Notes: generated by a model from the letters alone, not told the origin. Positions 43,001-51,352 are shown, counted from the stretch's first letter. The stretch: DNA of 64,000 nt from Montifringilla adamsi (GCA_017590115.1 JAGGNK010010225.1:3782001-3846000), one strand, 5' to 3'. A program made the numbers and translations.

Positions 43001-46000
43001 CAGTATTGTAGCTAAGAAACAAATTTTCTGAAATATTCTGGAATTTTTGAGTATTAGTGAGTGGGGGGACAACCCCAAACAGACCCCAGTTCCACCCCCT
43101 TGAATGTTCACTGTCTTTCATTAGTATTTAATTTGAGATTATTTTACATTTCTGTAGTCTCCTAAAAACATTTATTTTCTTCTGGAGAGGCAAAAAATAA
43201 TTAACTGAAGAATGATTTTATTTTCTATGCAGTTTTTTGACCGTATAAAACTGTTTGGAATGCCTGCCAAACACCAACCTGACTTGATTTATCTACGTTA
43301 TGTGCCACTCTGGAAGGTCCATATCTTTACAGTTGTTCAGCTCACTTGTCTAGTTCTGTTGTGGGTGATCAAAGCCTCTGCAGCTGCTGTTGTTTTTCCT
43401 ATGATGGTAAGTTTTCTGGTTTGCCAGTTAATAATTTTTGTACAAGACTACATGTATTATTCAGAGTCTCTTCAGAAGATGTTTGCTGCCTTTGAGAAAG
43501 AAGGGAGTGCGAAAGAAACAAAAAGCCCCTGTAGTACAAGCTGTTCACTTTTGAAACACAAAGACTTCTCATTTCCTGAAAACAAGCAATTCAGTTGTGA
43601 ATAGCTATTGAAAGTGGAAATCATTTCACTTTGGGGTAAGATGAAGCCTAGTACTAGAAAAAAGGGCTTCAGTTACAGATTCTGAGTGTACTGAAAGTGT
43701 GGGTGCATTTTTCTTCATTTGAATAGTTTAATATATAAAGTATTTTTGTCTGTGGTTCCCTTTAGGTTCTAGCATTAGTGTTCATTCGCAAGCTCATGGA
43801 TTTGTGTTTCACCAAAAAAGAGCTTAGCTGGCTTGATGATCTTATGCCAGAAAGTAAAAAGAAAACAGAAGATGATGAAAAGATAAAAGAGAAAGAAGTA
43901 AGTGTGAAAACAATCAAACTGAGCATGTTGTAAATTTCTAGGAAATGCATAATGCAATTTAAAAGAATTTTATGTAACCTGAGCATATGACCATATATAC
44001 CAGATACGCATTTTGAAATTCTTCACTTATGAAATGAAATGCTTTACTAGAGGAACAGTTGCTGGTGGTTAAGGAATTAAGTCTCTGTTTCAATTATGCT
44101 ATTATGAACTATGATTTTTATTTGTGATCAGAATTTTAAAGCAAAGTGGAAAGAAGCAGTTGTTAGCACAAAAATGTTGGGTTTTTTGGTCTTCCATCAG
44201 ATTAGAAGGAAAGAAAATGGAGAGAAAGGAGAGGGAGAGGGAAGTGGTGGAGTAGGATTTCTTTATTCTGCTTAAATTAGTTACAAAAGTGTTAATAATA
44301 TCAGGGACATTTTGCTCATGTCTGTTTCTGGAGCTGTCATTTAGTGCAACTACTAGTTACCAATAATACAGTAATATAACTTCTGGAACTTCACCATTAA
44401 AGTCCTGCCTTGCTGCACTCCACATAGATGAATTCCTTGGGAAGCTGGTAACACCCTCCTTCCCCAGTCTCCCTGCTTTAATAAAACACTTCTAAGAGGA
44501 AAGGTCATAAGTTCTGTCTCCTGCATTCAACTGCAGTACCTAGACAGAAGTGCCTTTTACCCCTGTGGAATACCTGTCATATAACTTGAGTGACTTGAGA
44601 TAATAACTGAATAGCTTGAGATGCTACTGTGGTTTCTGCTATGTGAGTAATTTTACAAACTTCTTAATTGGAATTTACAGGAAGCAGAGAGAATGTTTTC
44701 CGACCATGACAGTGTACACCTTGCATATGGAGAAGCAAATCTGGAGTTTCCTGTAAAAAGCCTGAAATACAGGTATAAAATAATGTGCTTGTTTAAAAGT
44801 TCTTTTATCAGAGCCTGTAATTTGCTTTATATTAAGTTGGTTGTGTATGAGTTGAAATATTTTCCCCCAAGCTGGTAACTTAGCCGTGATTAGGAAATAT
44901 GAAGATATATCTCATGGTGCTACATTAGTATTTTTATATAGCATTGTTCTTTAAAACTGCATCTTAATTATAAATTTACATGACCATCTTGCACAGATCA
45001 GATGACTCAATTTCGACCAGCTGTACTAAAGGTGAAGAAGCATCCTTGGTCAGTTTCAATGGAATATTTGTGTGCTACTGTGCATGAAATACTGAGCATT
45101 AAGCAACTAATAGCATCAGTTGAGCCATGTGTTTGCCAGCCACTTGGGTTTTTCAGAAGAAATCTAAGTGTATAATTAGTTGGTTTACCTAAGTGAAGGC
45201 TAAAGTTCTAATTTCTGTGGTACAAAAACCTGTTTTACTTCAAAATGTTATTTTCTGAACATAAATGTAGTAATAGATTCTCTTCCAGAAAAGGAGGTAC
45301 TGGAATTTCAGTCATGGAGATTCTTTTAGCTTTGGGTAGGCATTTTGTTGCAGTTGGTGTTTCCCTTACTGAGGTTGTATTTAGCTGAGTTATCAGGTGT
45401 TCTCAGCTCTTCCAACACAACTTTAAGATGTGACAGATAAATAGCTTACAGGTTTTCTTTTCCTCTCTAATGCTAAGCATTCATAGATTAAAAGTTTGCC
45501 TTTCTATGGATCTAGGGTAGTACCAGGTATGCCCTGATGAGAGTTGGGAACAGACAGAAATTTGGATTAGACAGATATTTCTGCTGAGTGCTGTTGTCTA
45601 TTCTGAGAGCAGGCTTAATCAGACTTAAGCAACTCAAATGAAAATACTAAAGCTTTAAAAAAAAACATTTGAGTTGCTAGTTGCTCTCACAATAGAGCTG
45701 TGACTTCATCAACTCTGTTCATGTTTTATATGTTTTCTGCTGCCTTATATGTCTTGTGGGGACCCCTGAGGAAGAATGGCTTTGAAAGTTTTTTCTGCCA
45801 TTTAAAAAATTTACAGATGACCAGGTAGATTCTGAAGCTTAAATATGGAACAGAACAGAAAGCAGACCTGCAGGCAACACCTGAGTCTGCTGTACATGTG
45901 ACTGTGTGGAGGACAAAAGGCTTTAAAAACTTTATATCTCTGATAGTAAACTTATCTTCTGCAGCACTTGGGAGGGGGGTGGTCTGGCAAAAGAACCTTG

Positions 46001-49000
46001 CAAAATATATGTAAACCTTATATGTAATAAGGCTTTTGAGAAAAAAAAACCAAAACAACAAACTAACAACTTACCTGTCAAGATAATTGGAATTTCTAGA
46101 TTTTTAATAGTTTCAAATTTCACTTGAATTTTTGAAACTTGATTAACCCTTGCTCCTTTGCCCTTGATTATTTCCTAGAATCTACTTAATGTAACTGATT
46201 CATGAAAGCTTTAGCACAACAGTGTGATTCAAATAATTATTTCTGGGAATGCAATATAATTTTCTGAACTTAGGTATGGGTTACCTCTCAGGTATTCTCA
46301 ATATCTTACTGGTATCTATGTGAAAAACTGTTTTGAGATGCTATGTAATTATGGTAGTGCTAGTGAGTTAAATTTTCACTTTTGTTGAAGTATACTTTTA
46401 AGAGATGAACTCAACTTGTGGCTGTGTAAATATTGAAAGAAGGCACAACTGATGTAAATGATGAGTGACAGTAAGTATGATGGTGTTGCAAGGAATTGAA
46501 CACTAACCAGAAAGTATGTTTGTTCTTTAGCATTGATCCCTCAGTTGTAAACATATCAGACGAAATGGCCAAAACTGCACAGTGGAAGGCTCTTGCCATG
46601 AGTACTGAGAATGCCAAAGTAACCAGAGCTAACCTGAGGTAGCTATCATTACTCACACTTTTTCTAACTATTGTCTTGTGTTTAGCAGCTGTACTTGTAT
46701 TTATTGAACTATATCTTAAAAAAAATGTGGTTTATGCATCTGAGTTACTGACTTGTTCCTTTAGAAGAATTTGATCTTAATTTTTCCTCTTTACTCTGAA
46801 GTTTATCAGTTTCTATAAGGAATTATTTTGCTACTACTTTATTAATGTATTATTTTAAATAGTAATTTAAAAATTACTATTTATTTACTTAATATAAGCG
46901 TTTATTACTCTGATGAGCTTAGGGTTTCTAAATACTAGTATGTACATAAGCATGGGAGTGGTTTGATGCTCAATAATACAAATTCCACTGAGAATACAAG
47001 GTAAGTCCAGCATTTTCATTGTTGCTTTGTACTGCCCTAGGATCTGTTTTTGTGGGCGAGTGTGTTGCTTGGATTGCTTTTCCTCAACTCATTTTTACTA
47101 TCTAAAAATTAAACCTGTCTCAAATGCTGTCTTCACTGAATATGAAATATACTTGAATTAACTACATGGACAGATCATGGGCCCTCAGTGCTCTGAACAT
47201 TCCCTGTAAGCTGACATGCATCTTCTATGCTGGCCAGTAGCCTTTCTTCTCTGTGACCTCCCCATCAAAGGACAAAGTCTGAGTGTGATGAATGATTCTG
47301 CTATTCTATACTAATTTCTTCTTCTAATGTCTAGCTGAATCTGTCTAGGGAAATAAGCCGAGACATGAGTATTTGTGCAGCTATTGCTTTGTAGTTTTTA
47401 TGTAGGAAAGGGGAGAATGGGCATGTTTGCCTCAGATAACTAAACCTCAGCAATCCTGTTGTCTGTTGTATGCATCTTCTATTGGTTGATTCTTTTCAGC
47501 CAGTTCTGTCAGAGGAAGACATATTGGAGAGATACAAAATTGTCAGGTCTGTTTCCAACAGAAATTAGGTAGTTACCTAGCACGTGTATAACATCTGTCT
47601 ACTCACCACGTGCATTGCTCGAAACAAGGCATGGAAGTACAGTTTTGGCCAGACAGCAGGTCAACCAAGGGTAAAGGAGACAGAAAGAGCTGTGAGGTGT
47701 ATTGTAAGAAGAAAAACTTAAGAGACTCATTAGTGCAGGCACCATTTCCATTAATGTCTAGGCTGTATCGTTTAAACATTTTTAAATGTTAAACACACAT
47801 TGAATTAAAATATTTCAAAAACTTGAGTACCACATGAGCAAGACCATCAAGAAGACAAATTGAAGAGATAAGAGGGTATGTGTGTCAGTGTACCCTCCTT
47901 ATTTAACAGGTTTTTTACTTCTTGCTAAATTCTTATAAGCAGCCCATTACAGAATTTGTGCATGATTCTAGTGCATTATCTGATAGTCATTGGGCATATA
48001 AGACTTGAAGAGATACTGGCCTGTATTTCTTTTTCCAAAAGCATTAAAATGTTTAGATTTGGTTATCAGGCAGTTCTAATTTTCTATAATTTCGTCTCTC
48101 ACTTTCCTTTTTCCTGAGTAGGTTAAGTTAGTATGGAATTTTATGCAATACTAGCAAATCAGGTTTCTGATCAGTTTGCAGTGTTTTTTGTTGTGCTTAG
48201 CCTTGTATTCATTATTCCATTTATTCATTATGTTTTGCTATGAGACATTTCCCTTTGATTCTATAACATACCCTGCTTGAGCTTAGTACAGTAAAAAATC
48301 CAATTTGGTAGGGAACTTGCTAAAACTACAAATGGAAAATTAAGAACCACTGGTGCCAGAAACTAGGTTTTTAACAGGCAATCGGATAGTGCATTAATCT
48401 TGGAAATGTTGAAAGGTAGACTTCTTGAGCCTTAACTCAATTGGTTGCTGTTTTGAGATATTTGCTATACTTTGTTTGCATCCTGTTGAGATTCAGACAT
48501 GTCACTACTGGTCATTCAAAAGTAATTTCCAGTCAATTACTAATTTCAGTTCTACTGAGGTTTTTCTGCATAACTGTCTTCATCTGGTGGTACAGACAGT
48601 GCTGTGGTAAAAATGGTTCTGTAGGCACTGCTATTTTCAGATTTATATTCAAATACTAATGTAGTTTGAAGGAGGCATATATTTTATAATTCCAGATGAC
48701 ATGTTGTGTGGCTTGTCATGATTTATTAAAAAACATATCTTTTTAAGAAGAAATTTTTTTTTTCTTTTTCTGAATTGATCCAGATTGCTTTTTGTTTTTT
48801 CCTCAACCGTCTATTGTACTTTACAGACTGTGGAGTCCCAGCACACTTGTATCTTCTAAGGAGACCCAGAATTTTTCTCCTTGCATGAATTTCTAACATA
48901 TTTTTTTCCTTGAAGAGCAGCTCTACACATGTGTCATCTCTTTTGAAACTCATCCTCCCTCTTACGCTGTTCCATTTCGTCTTCTACTGAATTCCAACTG

Positions 49001-49669
49001 CCTTGGGACATTCCTTATTGTCCTTCAGTCAGGCACTGTTCAGTGTCTGTGTCCCTAAAAGTGTCAGTTGTTCAGGTGCCACTTGTCTTTAGGGTCTTCT
49101 GCTTCACTTGAATGGACACTTACACAGGTTTCTTACTGTCCTCTGCTGCTGTTGAAAGTGTGATTTCCCCTTTTGAGCAGACTGAAATGTCCTCTCATTC
49201 TTGTGAACCATCTGGTTTCCCTGCCCAAGAGTAAAGACGTATTAGTAATATTGCTTGTTATGTATTTTTGAGTATTTTTTACCTAGACAGTTTTGCAGGC
49301 TGTGTTAGGGGTTTGTTTGTTTGTTTTTAAAGACGTTTTGCAAATCAATAAAAGCAGTGGAATTGGATATGGTATTTATGAATGATATATTGGTGTTATC
49401 TCTCTTTTAAGTTTGTACTGTTCCTGTGAATATTATTTAACAATTACAAAATGTAGTAGAAATGCCTTATCATAAAAGCATTCTTATGTAAATACTTTCA
49501 GTGTTCATTTTGAATTATAAAACATTTGAAATTTAACCTTTCCTAAAGTGGGCCAGACTTTACATTTTCTTCTTTGTTTTCAAACAGCCCTGAAAAACCA
49601 GAAAGTGTGAAAATAGAAGTGGAAAAGTCACCTGTTGTGAGATATGTGGATGCTGAAACGTCTTTATAG
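8803..49669 (+). CDS. SLC4A7: SLC4A7 (NBCn1), electroneutral Na+/HCO3- cotransporter, 24 spliced coding exons, 5' partial
   Basis: Plasma-membrane SLC4-family transporter that moves Na+ and HCO3- together without net charge and raises intracellular pH. The joined exons give about 1,203 residues, counted from the His after a split Ser codon at 8803. Residues 1-47 are a His/Arg-rich N-terminal segment. About 50-530 form the Band 3 cytosolic domain, with cassette II at about 210-330. About 540-1085 form the transmembrane domain, with a large extracellular loop at about 720-770 carrying N-E-T, N-K-S and N-L-T sequons and four Cys. About 1085-1203 are the charged C-terminal tail, ending in the PDZ ligand ETSL. 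All exon phases agree and the order is collinear with human NBCn1 recalled from general knowledge. The initiator exon lies upstream of the window. The ETSL terminus and 36-residue cassette III point to SLC4A7 rather than the related SLC4A8 or SLC4A10. All introns are GT-AG except the GC-AG intron after cassette II. Confidence 0.97.
8947..11120 (+). other. SLC4A7: SLC4A7 intron between w1 and w2
   Basis: GT-AG intron. A possible, very decayed CR1 tail lies near 9167-9225 (GGTTAGACTAGAGC) and a C-rich run at 9437-9460. The open frame in 8767-9057 is exon w1 read in the wrong frame plus intron. Nothing else recognised. Confidence 0.8.
11121..11256 (+). CDS. SLC4A7: SLC4A7 exon w2: start of Band 3 cytosolic domain
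   Basis: Encodes (D)[20 protein letters not shown], then [15 protein letters not shown] and EEYEWRETA, a near-identical match to the NBCn1 N-terminal domain. The donor is GTATGT at 11257. The Asp codon is split 1/2 from w1, and the last Arg codon is split 2/1 into w3. Confidence 0.96.
11257..12274 (+). other. SLC4A7: SLC4A7 intron between w2 and w3
   Basis: AT-rich intron with GT-AG ends. A small direct duplication of TTGGGTATTATT lies near 11632-11662. Otherwise nothing recognised. Confidence 0.8.
12275..12435 (+). CDS. SLC4A7: SLC4A7 exon w3: cytosolic domain core
   Basis: Encodes [20 protein letters not shown], then [20 protein letters not shown] and [13 protein letters not shown], the most conserved block of the SLC4 cytosolic domain. 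The acceptor is TTTATTTCAG. The donor is GTTGCA at 12436, a very poor match to GTRAGT, but phase (G|AT for Asp) leaves no alternative. Confidence 0.95.
12436..14678 (+). other. SLC4A7: SLC4A7 intron between w3 and w4
   Basis: Holds the (TA)n microsatellite at 12971-13058. Otherwise AT-rich with no recognisable gene or element. Confidence 0.8.
12971..13058. repeat. (TA)n microsatellite with CA-rich flank
   Basis: About 35 bases of uninterrupted AT dinucleotides, followed by degenerate ATACACATATAC units. Self-complementary and intronic. The short open frames across it are repeat artefacts. Confidence 0.95.
14679..14867 (+). CDS. SLC4A7: SLC4A7 exon w4: cytosolic domain
   Basis: Encodes (D)[19 protein letters not shown], then [17 protein letters not shown], then [20 protein letters not shown] and HLLERNG. 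Matches NBCn1 almost residue for residue. The donor is GTGAGA at 14868. The final Gly codon is split 1/2, the same phase used by w5 and by w6, so w5 can be skipped in frame. Confidence 0.96.
14868..17611 (+). other. SLC4A7: SLC4A7 intron between w4 and w5
   Basis: AT-rich intron with GT-AG ends. No repeat or gene recognised. The 101-codon open frame near 15953-16258 has no family resemblance. Confidence 0.8.
17612..17974 (+). CDS. SLC4A7: SLC4A7 exon w5: alternatively spliced cassette II
   Basis: A 363-bp exon (121 codons) encoding [20 protein letters not shown], a Ser/Pro/Thr-rich stretch with [15 protein letters not shown], then [20 protein letters not shown] and an acidic end. This corresponds to the roughly 123-residue cassette II of mammalian NBCn1. 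Its flanking phases (1/1) allow in-frame skipping. Homology requires splicing after ..ACA CCA G, where the intron begins GCAACT. The site is CAG|GCAACT, a GC-AG intron. Reading past it adds Gly-Asn-Tyr and a stop at 17983-17985. The low-complexity Ser/Pro region is likely disordered. Confidence 0.93.
17975..23289 (+). other. SLC4A7: SLC4A7 GC-AG intron between w5 and w6
   Basis: About 5.3 kb, starting GCAACT and ending TTTAATTTAG. AT-rich. No TE or RNA gene recognised. The 121-codon open frame at 22547-22912 shows no homology that I recognise and looks like chance. Confidence 0.75.
23290..23405 (+). CDS. SLC4A7: SLC4A7 exon w6
   Basis: Encodes [20 protein letters not shown], then [18 protein letters not shown], matching the NBCn1 linker between cassette II and the conserved [10 protein letters not shown] block. 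The donor is GTAAGT at 23406. Confidence 0.95.
23406..24818 (+). other. SLC4A7: SLC4A7 intron between w6 and w7
   Basis: Contains a short (TG)n near 24261-24278 and a GGCTGGCTGGCTG run near 24635. Nothing else recognised. Confidence 0.8.
24819..24976 (+). CDS. SLC4A7: SLC4A7 exon w7: cytosolic domain
   Basis: Encodes [20 protein letters not shown], then [20 protein letters not shown] and [14 protein letters not shown] highly conserved SLC4 cytosolic block. The donor is GTAAAT at 24977. Confidence 0.97.
24977..26913 (+). other. SLC4A7: SLC4A7 intron between w7 and w8
   Basis: AT-rich intron. Nothing recognised apart from a short GT/AT-rich stretch near 25185-25230. Confidence 0.8.
26914..27001 (+). 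CDS. SLC4A7: SLC4A7 exon w8: cytosolic domain
   Basis: Encodes [20 protein letters not shown], then SIATLMTDD. The [14 protein letters not shown] block is characteristic of Na+-coupled SLC4 members. The donor is GTGAGT at 27002. Confidence 0.97.
27002..28552 (+). other. SLC4A7: SLC4A7 intron between w8 and w9
   Basis: AT-rich intron with nothing recognised. Confidence 0.8.
28553..28699 (+). CDS. SLC4A7: SLC4A7 exon w9: cytosolic domain end
   Basis: Encodes [20 protein letters not shown], then [20 protein letters not shown] and EPPKSVPSQ. 49 codons, phase 0 on both sides. The donor is GTAATA at 28700. Confidence 0.97.
28700..30073 (+). other. SLC4A7: SLC4A7 intron between w9 and w10
   Basis: Begins with an antisense CR1 fragment (28725-28910) and a poly(A) stretch near 28950. 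It also contains a GC-richer patch at about 29300-29560 that I could not assign. Confidence 0.8.
28725..28910 (-). mobile_element. CR1 LINE fragment with reverse-transcriptase C-terminal coding remnant
   Basis: The minus strand reads [20 protein letters not shown], then [12 protein letters not shown], then [11 protein letters not shown]. This is a diverged copy of the CR1 ORF2 C-terminal region, where SQQC-x-VAKKAN-ILA and YCVQFWAPHYK are typical. It is 5'- and 3'-truncated and lies antisense in an SLC4A7 intron. The frame is open only locally, so it is a dead fragment. Confidence 0.85.
30074..30177 (+). CDS. SLC4A7: SLC4A7 exon w10: linker to transporter domain
   Basis: Encodes [18 protein letters not shown], then [16 protein letters not shown]. 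This variable linker differs from mammalian NBCn1 at several positions, but the flanking EKRK and [12 protein letters not shown] are kept. The donor is GTGTGT at 30178. Confidence 0.95.
30178..31680 (+). other. SLC4A7: SLC4A7 intron between w10 and w11
   Basis: Very AT-rich intron. Nothing recognised. Confidence 0.8.
31681..31855 (+). CDS. SLC4A7: SLC4A7 exon w11: first transmembrane region
   Basis: Encodes [20 protein letters not shown], then [20 protein letters not shown] and [19 protein letters not shown]. Start of the transporter domain, with the conserved DIKRK-P-F-SD-DA motif before TM1. The donor is GTGAGT at 31856. Confidence 0.98.
31856..34302 (+). other. SLC4A7: SLC4A7 intron between w11 and w12
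   Basis: AT-rich, with a GC-richer patch at about 31,980-32,310, a poly(T) run at 33783-33798 and a (TTTTG)n run at 33970-34000. The polypyrimidine acceptor region before w12 is T9C6-rich. Confidence 0.8.
33970..34000. repeat. (TTTTG)n simple repeat
   Basis: Five to six tandem TTTTG units, beginning after GGGGATT and ending at TTGTAAATTTG. Confidence 0.85.
34303..34436 (+). CDS. SLC4A7: SLC4A7 exon w12: transmembrane region
   Basis: Encodes [20 protein letters not shown], then [20 protein letters not shown] and [16 protein letters not shown] is invariant in SLC4 transporters and lies at the substrate pathway (TM3 half-helix). The donor is GTAAGT at 34437. Confidence 0.98.
34437..34997 (+). 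other. SLC4A7: SLC4A7 intron between w12 and w13
   Basis: Short intron. Nothing recognised. Confidence 0.85.
34998..35243 (+). CDS. SLC4A7: SLC4A7 exon w13: transmembrane region
   Basis: Encodes [20 protein letters not shown], then [20 protein letters not shown], then [20 protein letters not shown] and [20 protein letters not shown]. Two or three membrane helices followed by the start of the large extracellular loop. The donor is GTAAGT at 35244. Confidence 0.98.
35244..37515 (+). other. SLC4A7: SLC4A7 intron between w13 and w14
   Basis: Contains an unassigned GC- and pyrimidine-richer tract at about 35,650-36,560 with several overlapping open frames of 70-136 codons, unlike the AT-rich introns around it. 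No CR1 signature was seen in it. Confidence 0.75.
37516..37621 (+). CDS. SLC4A7: SLC4A7 exon w14: extracellular loop with N-glycosylation sites
   Basis: Encodes (S)[18 protein letters not shown], then [17 protein letters not shown]. Shows three sequons (N-E-T, N-K-S, N-L-T) and two of the four loop cysteines. The middle of the exon is the least conserved part of the gene, as expected for this loop. The donor is GTGAGT at 37622. Confidence 0.95.
37622..38224 (+). other. SLC4A7: SLC4A7 intron between w14 and w15
   Basis: Short AT-rich intron. Nothing recognised. Confidence 0.85.
38225..38386 (+). CDS. SLC4A7: SLC4A7 exon w15: loop end and next transmembrane helix
   Basis: Encodes [20 protein letters not shown], then [20 protein letters not shown] and [14 protein letters not shown]. 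Carries the other two loop cysteines, followed by a helix and a basic cytosolic turn. The donor is GTAATT at 38387. Confidence 0.97.
38387..39315 (+). other. SLC4A7: SLC4A7 intron between w15 and w16
   Basis: AT-rich intron. Nothing recognised. Confidence 0.85.
39316..39429 (+). CDS. SLC4A7: SLC4A7 exon w16: transmembrane region
   Basis: Encodes [20 protein letters not shown], then [18 protein letters not shown]. The [11 protein letters not shown] and GVPSPKL-VP motifs are conserved across Na+-coupled SLC4 proteins. The donor is GTAAGA at 39430. Confidence 0.98.
39430..39886 (+). other. SLC4A7: SLC4A7 intron between w16 and w17
   Basis: Short intron. Nothing recognised. Confidence 0.85.
39887..40048 (+). 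CDS. SLC4A7: SLC4A7 exon w17: transmembrane region
   Basis: Encodes [20 protein letters not shown], then [20 protein letters not shown] and [38 protein letters not shown] is a family hallmark. The donor is GTAAAA at 40049. The following intron is only 249 bases. Confidence 0.98.
40298..40549 (+). CDS. SLC4A7: SLC4A7 exon w18: transmembrane region
   Basis: Encodes [20 protein letters not shown], then [20 protein letters not shown], then [20 protein letters not shown] and [20 protein letters not shown]. 84 codons in phase 0. The donor is GTAAAA at 40550. Confidence 0.98.
40550..42726 (+). other. SLC4A7: SLC4A7 intron between w18 and w19
   Basis: AT-rich intron. Nothing recognised except a short (CA)n near 41922-41936. 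Confidence 0.8.
42727..42795 (+). CDS. SLC4A7: SLC4A7 exon w19: transmembrane region
   Basis: A 69-bp exon encoding [20 protein letters not shown], then GIQ. Found by homology: it sits between w18 (..SVLK) and w20 (FFDRIKLF), with a TTTTTTCCTCCCCAG acceptor and a GTAAAG donor at 42796. Confidence 0.97.
42796..43232 (+). other. SLC4A7: SLC4A7 intron between w19 and w20
   Basis: Short intron. Nothing recognised. Confidence 0.85.
43233..43406 (+). CDS. SLC4A7: SLC4A7 exon w20: transmembrane region
   Basis: Encodes [20 protein letters not shown], then [20 protein letters not shown] and [18 protein letters not shown]. The donor is GTAAGT at 43407. The open frame continues into the intron for about 65 codons, but homology and the strong donor place the exon end here. 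Confidence 0.98.
43407..43765 (+). other. SLC4A7: SLC4A7 intron between w20 and w21
   Basis: A 359-base intron. Nothing recognised. Confidence 0.9.
43766..43897 (+). CDS. SLC4A7: SLC4A7 exon w21: last helix and C-terminal tail start
   Basis: Encodes [20 protein letters not shown], then [20 protein letters not shown] and KEKE. The acidic LDDLMPE motif after the last helix is conserved; in the family it is discussed as a carbonic-anhydrase contact, which is disputed. The donor is GTAAGT at 43898. Confidence 0.97.
43898..44680 (+). other. SLC4A7: SLC4A7 intron between w21 and w22
   Basis: Includes a purine-rich GAGAAAGGAGAGGGAGAGG stretch near 44221. Nothing else recognised. Confidence 0.85.
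44681..44772 (+). CDS. SLC4A7: SLC4A7 exon w22: C-terminal tail
   Basis: Encodes [20 protein letters not shown], then [10 protein letters not shown]. It ends with AG of a split Ser codon, which either w23 or w24 can complete (both start with C), so cassette III is optional without a frame change. The donor is GTATAA at 44773. Confidence 0.95.
44773..46530 (+). other. SLC4A7: SLC4A7 intron between w22 and w23
   Basis: AT-rich intron. The 111-codon minus-strand open frame near 45726-46061 shows no family resemblance and looks like chance. Confidence 0.8.
46531..46638 (+). CDS. SLC4A7: SLC4A7 exon w23: optional cassette III (36 residues)
   Basis: A 108-bp exon encoding (S)[19 protein letters not shown], then [16 protein letters not shown]. 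Exactly 36 codons in the split-Ser phase, the size of the optional C-terminal cassette III of mammalian NBCn1. The acceptor is TGTTCTTTAG and the donor GTAGCT at 46639 is weak, fitting alternative use. Confidence 0.93.
46639..49587 (+). other. SLC4A7: SLC4A7 last intron
   Basis: AT-rich. Contains a (TTTG)n run near 49311-49327 and several short open frames without resemblance to known proteins. Confidence 0.8.
49588..49669 (+). CDS. SLC4A7: SLC4A7 exon w24: C-terminus and stop
   Basis: Encodes (S)[18 protein letters not shown], then YVDAETSL and TAG at 49667-49669. The terminal ETSL is a class I PDZ ligand, known in NBCn1 to bind PDZ scaffold proteins. The upstream residues differ from mammals more than the rest of the gene, while YVDAETSL is unchanged. 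Confidence 0.97.
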
Positions 49670-50810
49670 AATGGAACCAATGGGAATTGAGTGCATCTGT
49701 GTGTGTATATATATATCACTGTAGGATATTATACCATGGAAGTGTGATTTCCAGTTTAAGGAGCAACATATATTTAATTTCTGCCATTGTTTTGGGCACT
49801 GTAGATATGCTTGCATAATGCAGAGATTTTCCCAGCAAATAAGATGAGTGGTAATCACACTTCAGCTATTTATTTTATTGGAAATTTTATTTTCGTTTTT
49901 AAATAGGAAGACTGTAATGAATGCTTATTATTTTCCATAATCAATATGTGCATAAAAGTTACATCAGCTTTTCCTGATGATTACTGGTCCACATTGCTTA
50001 AAATTTTGCAATACCTCTGTTTATAGTGTGCGCCACAGAAGTTTTGTTTTCCATGCAGGCAATTAGTGCTTGTTTTTGCAGGGTATACTTTTTTTTGTGG
50101 TTTCATAGAACAAATGTTAATGTGCTGTTGACAAGAACTACTGTGTTTTATGTCTCCACTCCATGCTAGTGTTTTCTGGATTCTGTCCCTCCTGCTCTAC
50201 AGGAGTGGCCTAGAACCCTAAGTCAGGTGGTTAGTTAAGCCTTAAACTGTTTCTAAATACCCTGGTGTGCTGCTTTCTTTGGTTTTTTGAATTCTCTTGA
50301 GTTTTCATTATTGTCCAGTAGCAGTACAAGTGCAGTAATGGCAGTTACAGTCCCAAGTCAGTATTTGCCATTCTGGACACTCCATGTTTACACAATATAA
50401 ATTGGATTTACAGGCAGCAATTGGTCTATAGGAAATTATAAGTACTTACCACGTCACTACTCTCGAATTCTTTTCTTCCTGTGTTTGCTTACATTTTTTC
50501 CCATAGATTTTCAATGTCTGATTTACTCAGCTTTAAGATTTTGGAGTATTTCATATCTTCATCAAATATATTTCTTGGTTAATAATTTTTTAAATTTACT
50601 GTGTATTTGATTAAATTAGTTGTAGCTCAATTCTGGAATACGTTTATGATCAGTATTATTTTATGGATTACTAATTGCTTGTGGGATTTGTATGTACAGT
50701 TCTGATACTCTCCATTGTAAAGGGCATATATGGTAGCACACCAACTTATTTTTAAACACATTATTTATTTTAATTAGTAAAAATTTTTATCATGTAAGAT
50801 GAATTGAAAA

Positions 50811-50816
50811 AATAAA
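50811..50816 (+). terminator. SLC4A7: Candidate poly(A) signal AATAAA
   Basis: AATAAA about 1.1 kb after the stop, in a very AT-rich context. Would give the shortest 3' UTR form. Signal match only. Confidence 0.3.
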
Positions 50817-51328
50817 TATTCATTTATTAAAGTAAATGGGATTTTTTGGGGACTCCACTGATAAAGATGCAGTCAGTGCATTTATTGTACTTACATTTTC
50901 AAGTTCTAGTGTTTAGCACTATAATATTTGAAATAATGAGAATTTTATATGTAAATGAAAATCTTGATGACTTACCTGCGCAGTTTCCATTCTTAATATC
51001 TTTTTTGCCTTATGCCTTAGTTTTTTTGGCTTTAATTTCCAACATTATCTCTTTACATTCTGAATCGCCACTAGACCTTTCTGGATGCATTACAATGGCT
51101 TTAATAAGAATCTGTGCTCATTTAATACTAGAAGATGCTGTTTGCTTAATTCTGCTTTTGGCAGAGTTGGGAGTTTTACCATGGACCAAGTGATAAAATT
51201 CTCAACAATTGCAAAAAGGACTTGATTCTGGAGGAAGGCAGACTTTATGTGAAAATACCACTTGAGGTGGAATTTTGGTGCTCTTCAGCCAAGTGTCACC
51301 TGTAGAGAAGGTAATTGTATATTACAAA

Positions 51329-51352
51329 AATAAAGCAATCAGTGGCAATAAA
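51329..51352 (+). terminator. SLC4A7: Two adjacent candidate poly(A) signals
   Basis: AATAAA at 51329-51334 and again at 51347-51352, about 1.7 kb after the stop. Two close hexamers are a plausible proximal cleavage site. Confidence 0.4.

Noticed and set aside
43407..43604. Extension of exon w20 into the intron ([14 protein letters not shown]..)
   Set aside because: A consensus donor GTAAGT sits at 43407 and homology resumes exactly at w21. The extension is intron read-through.
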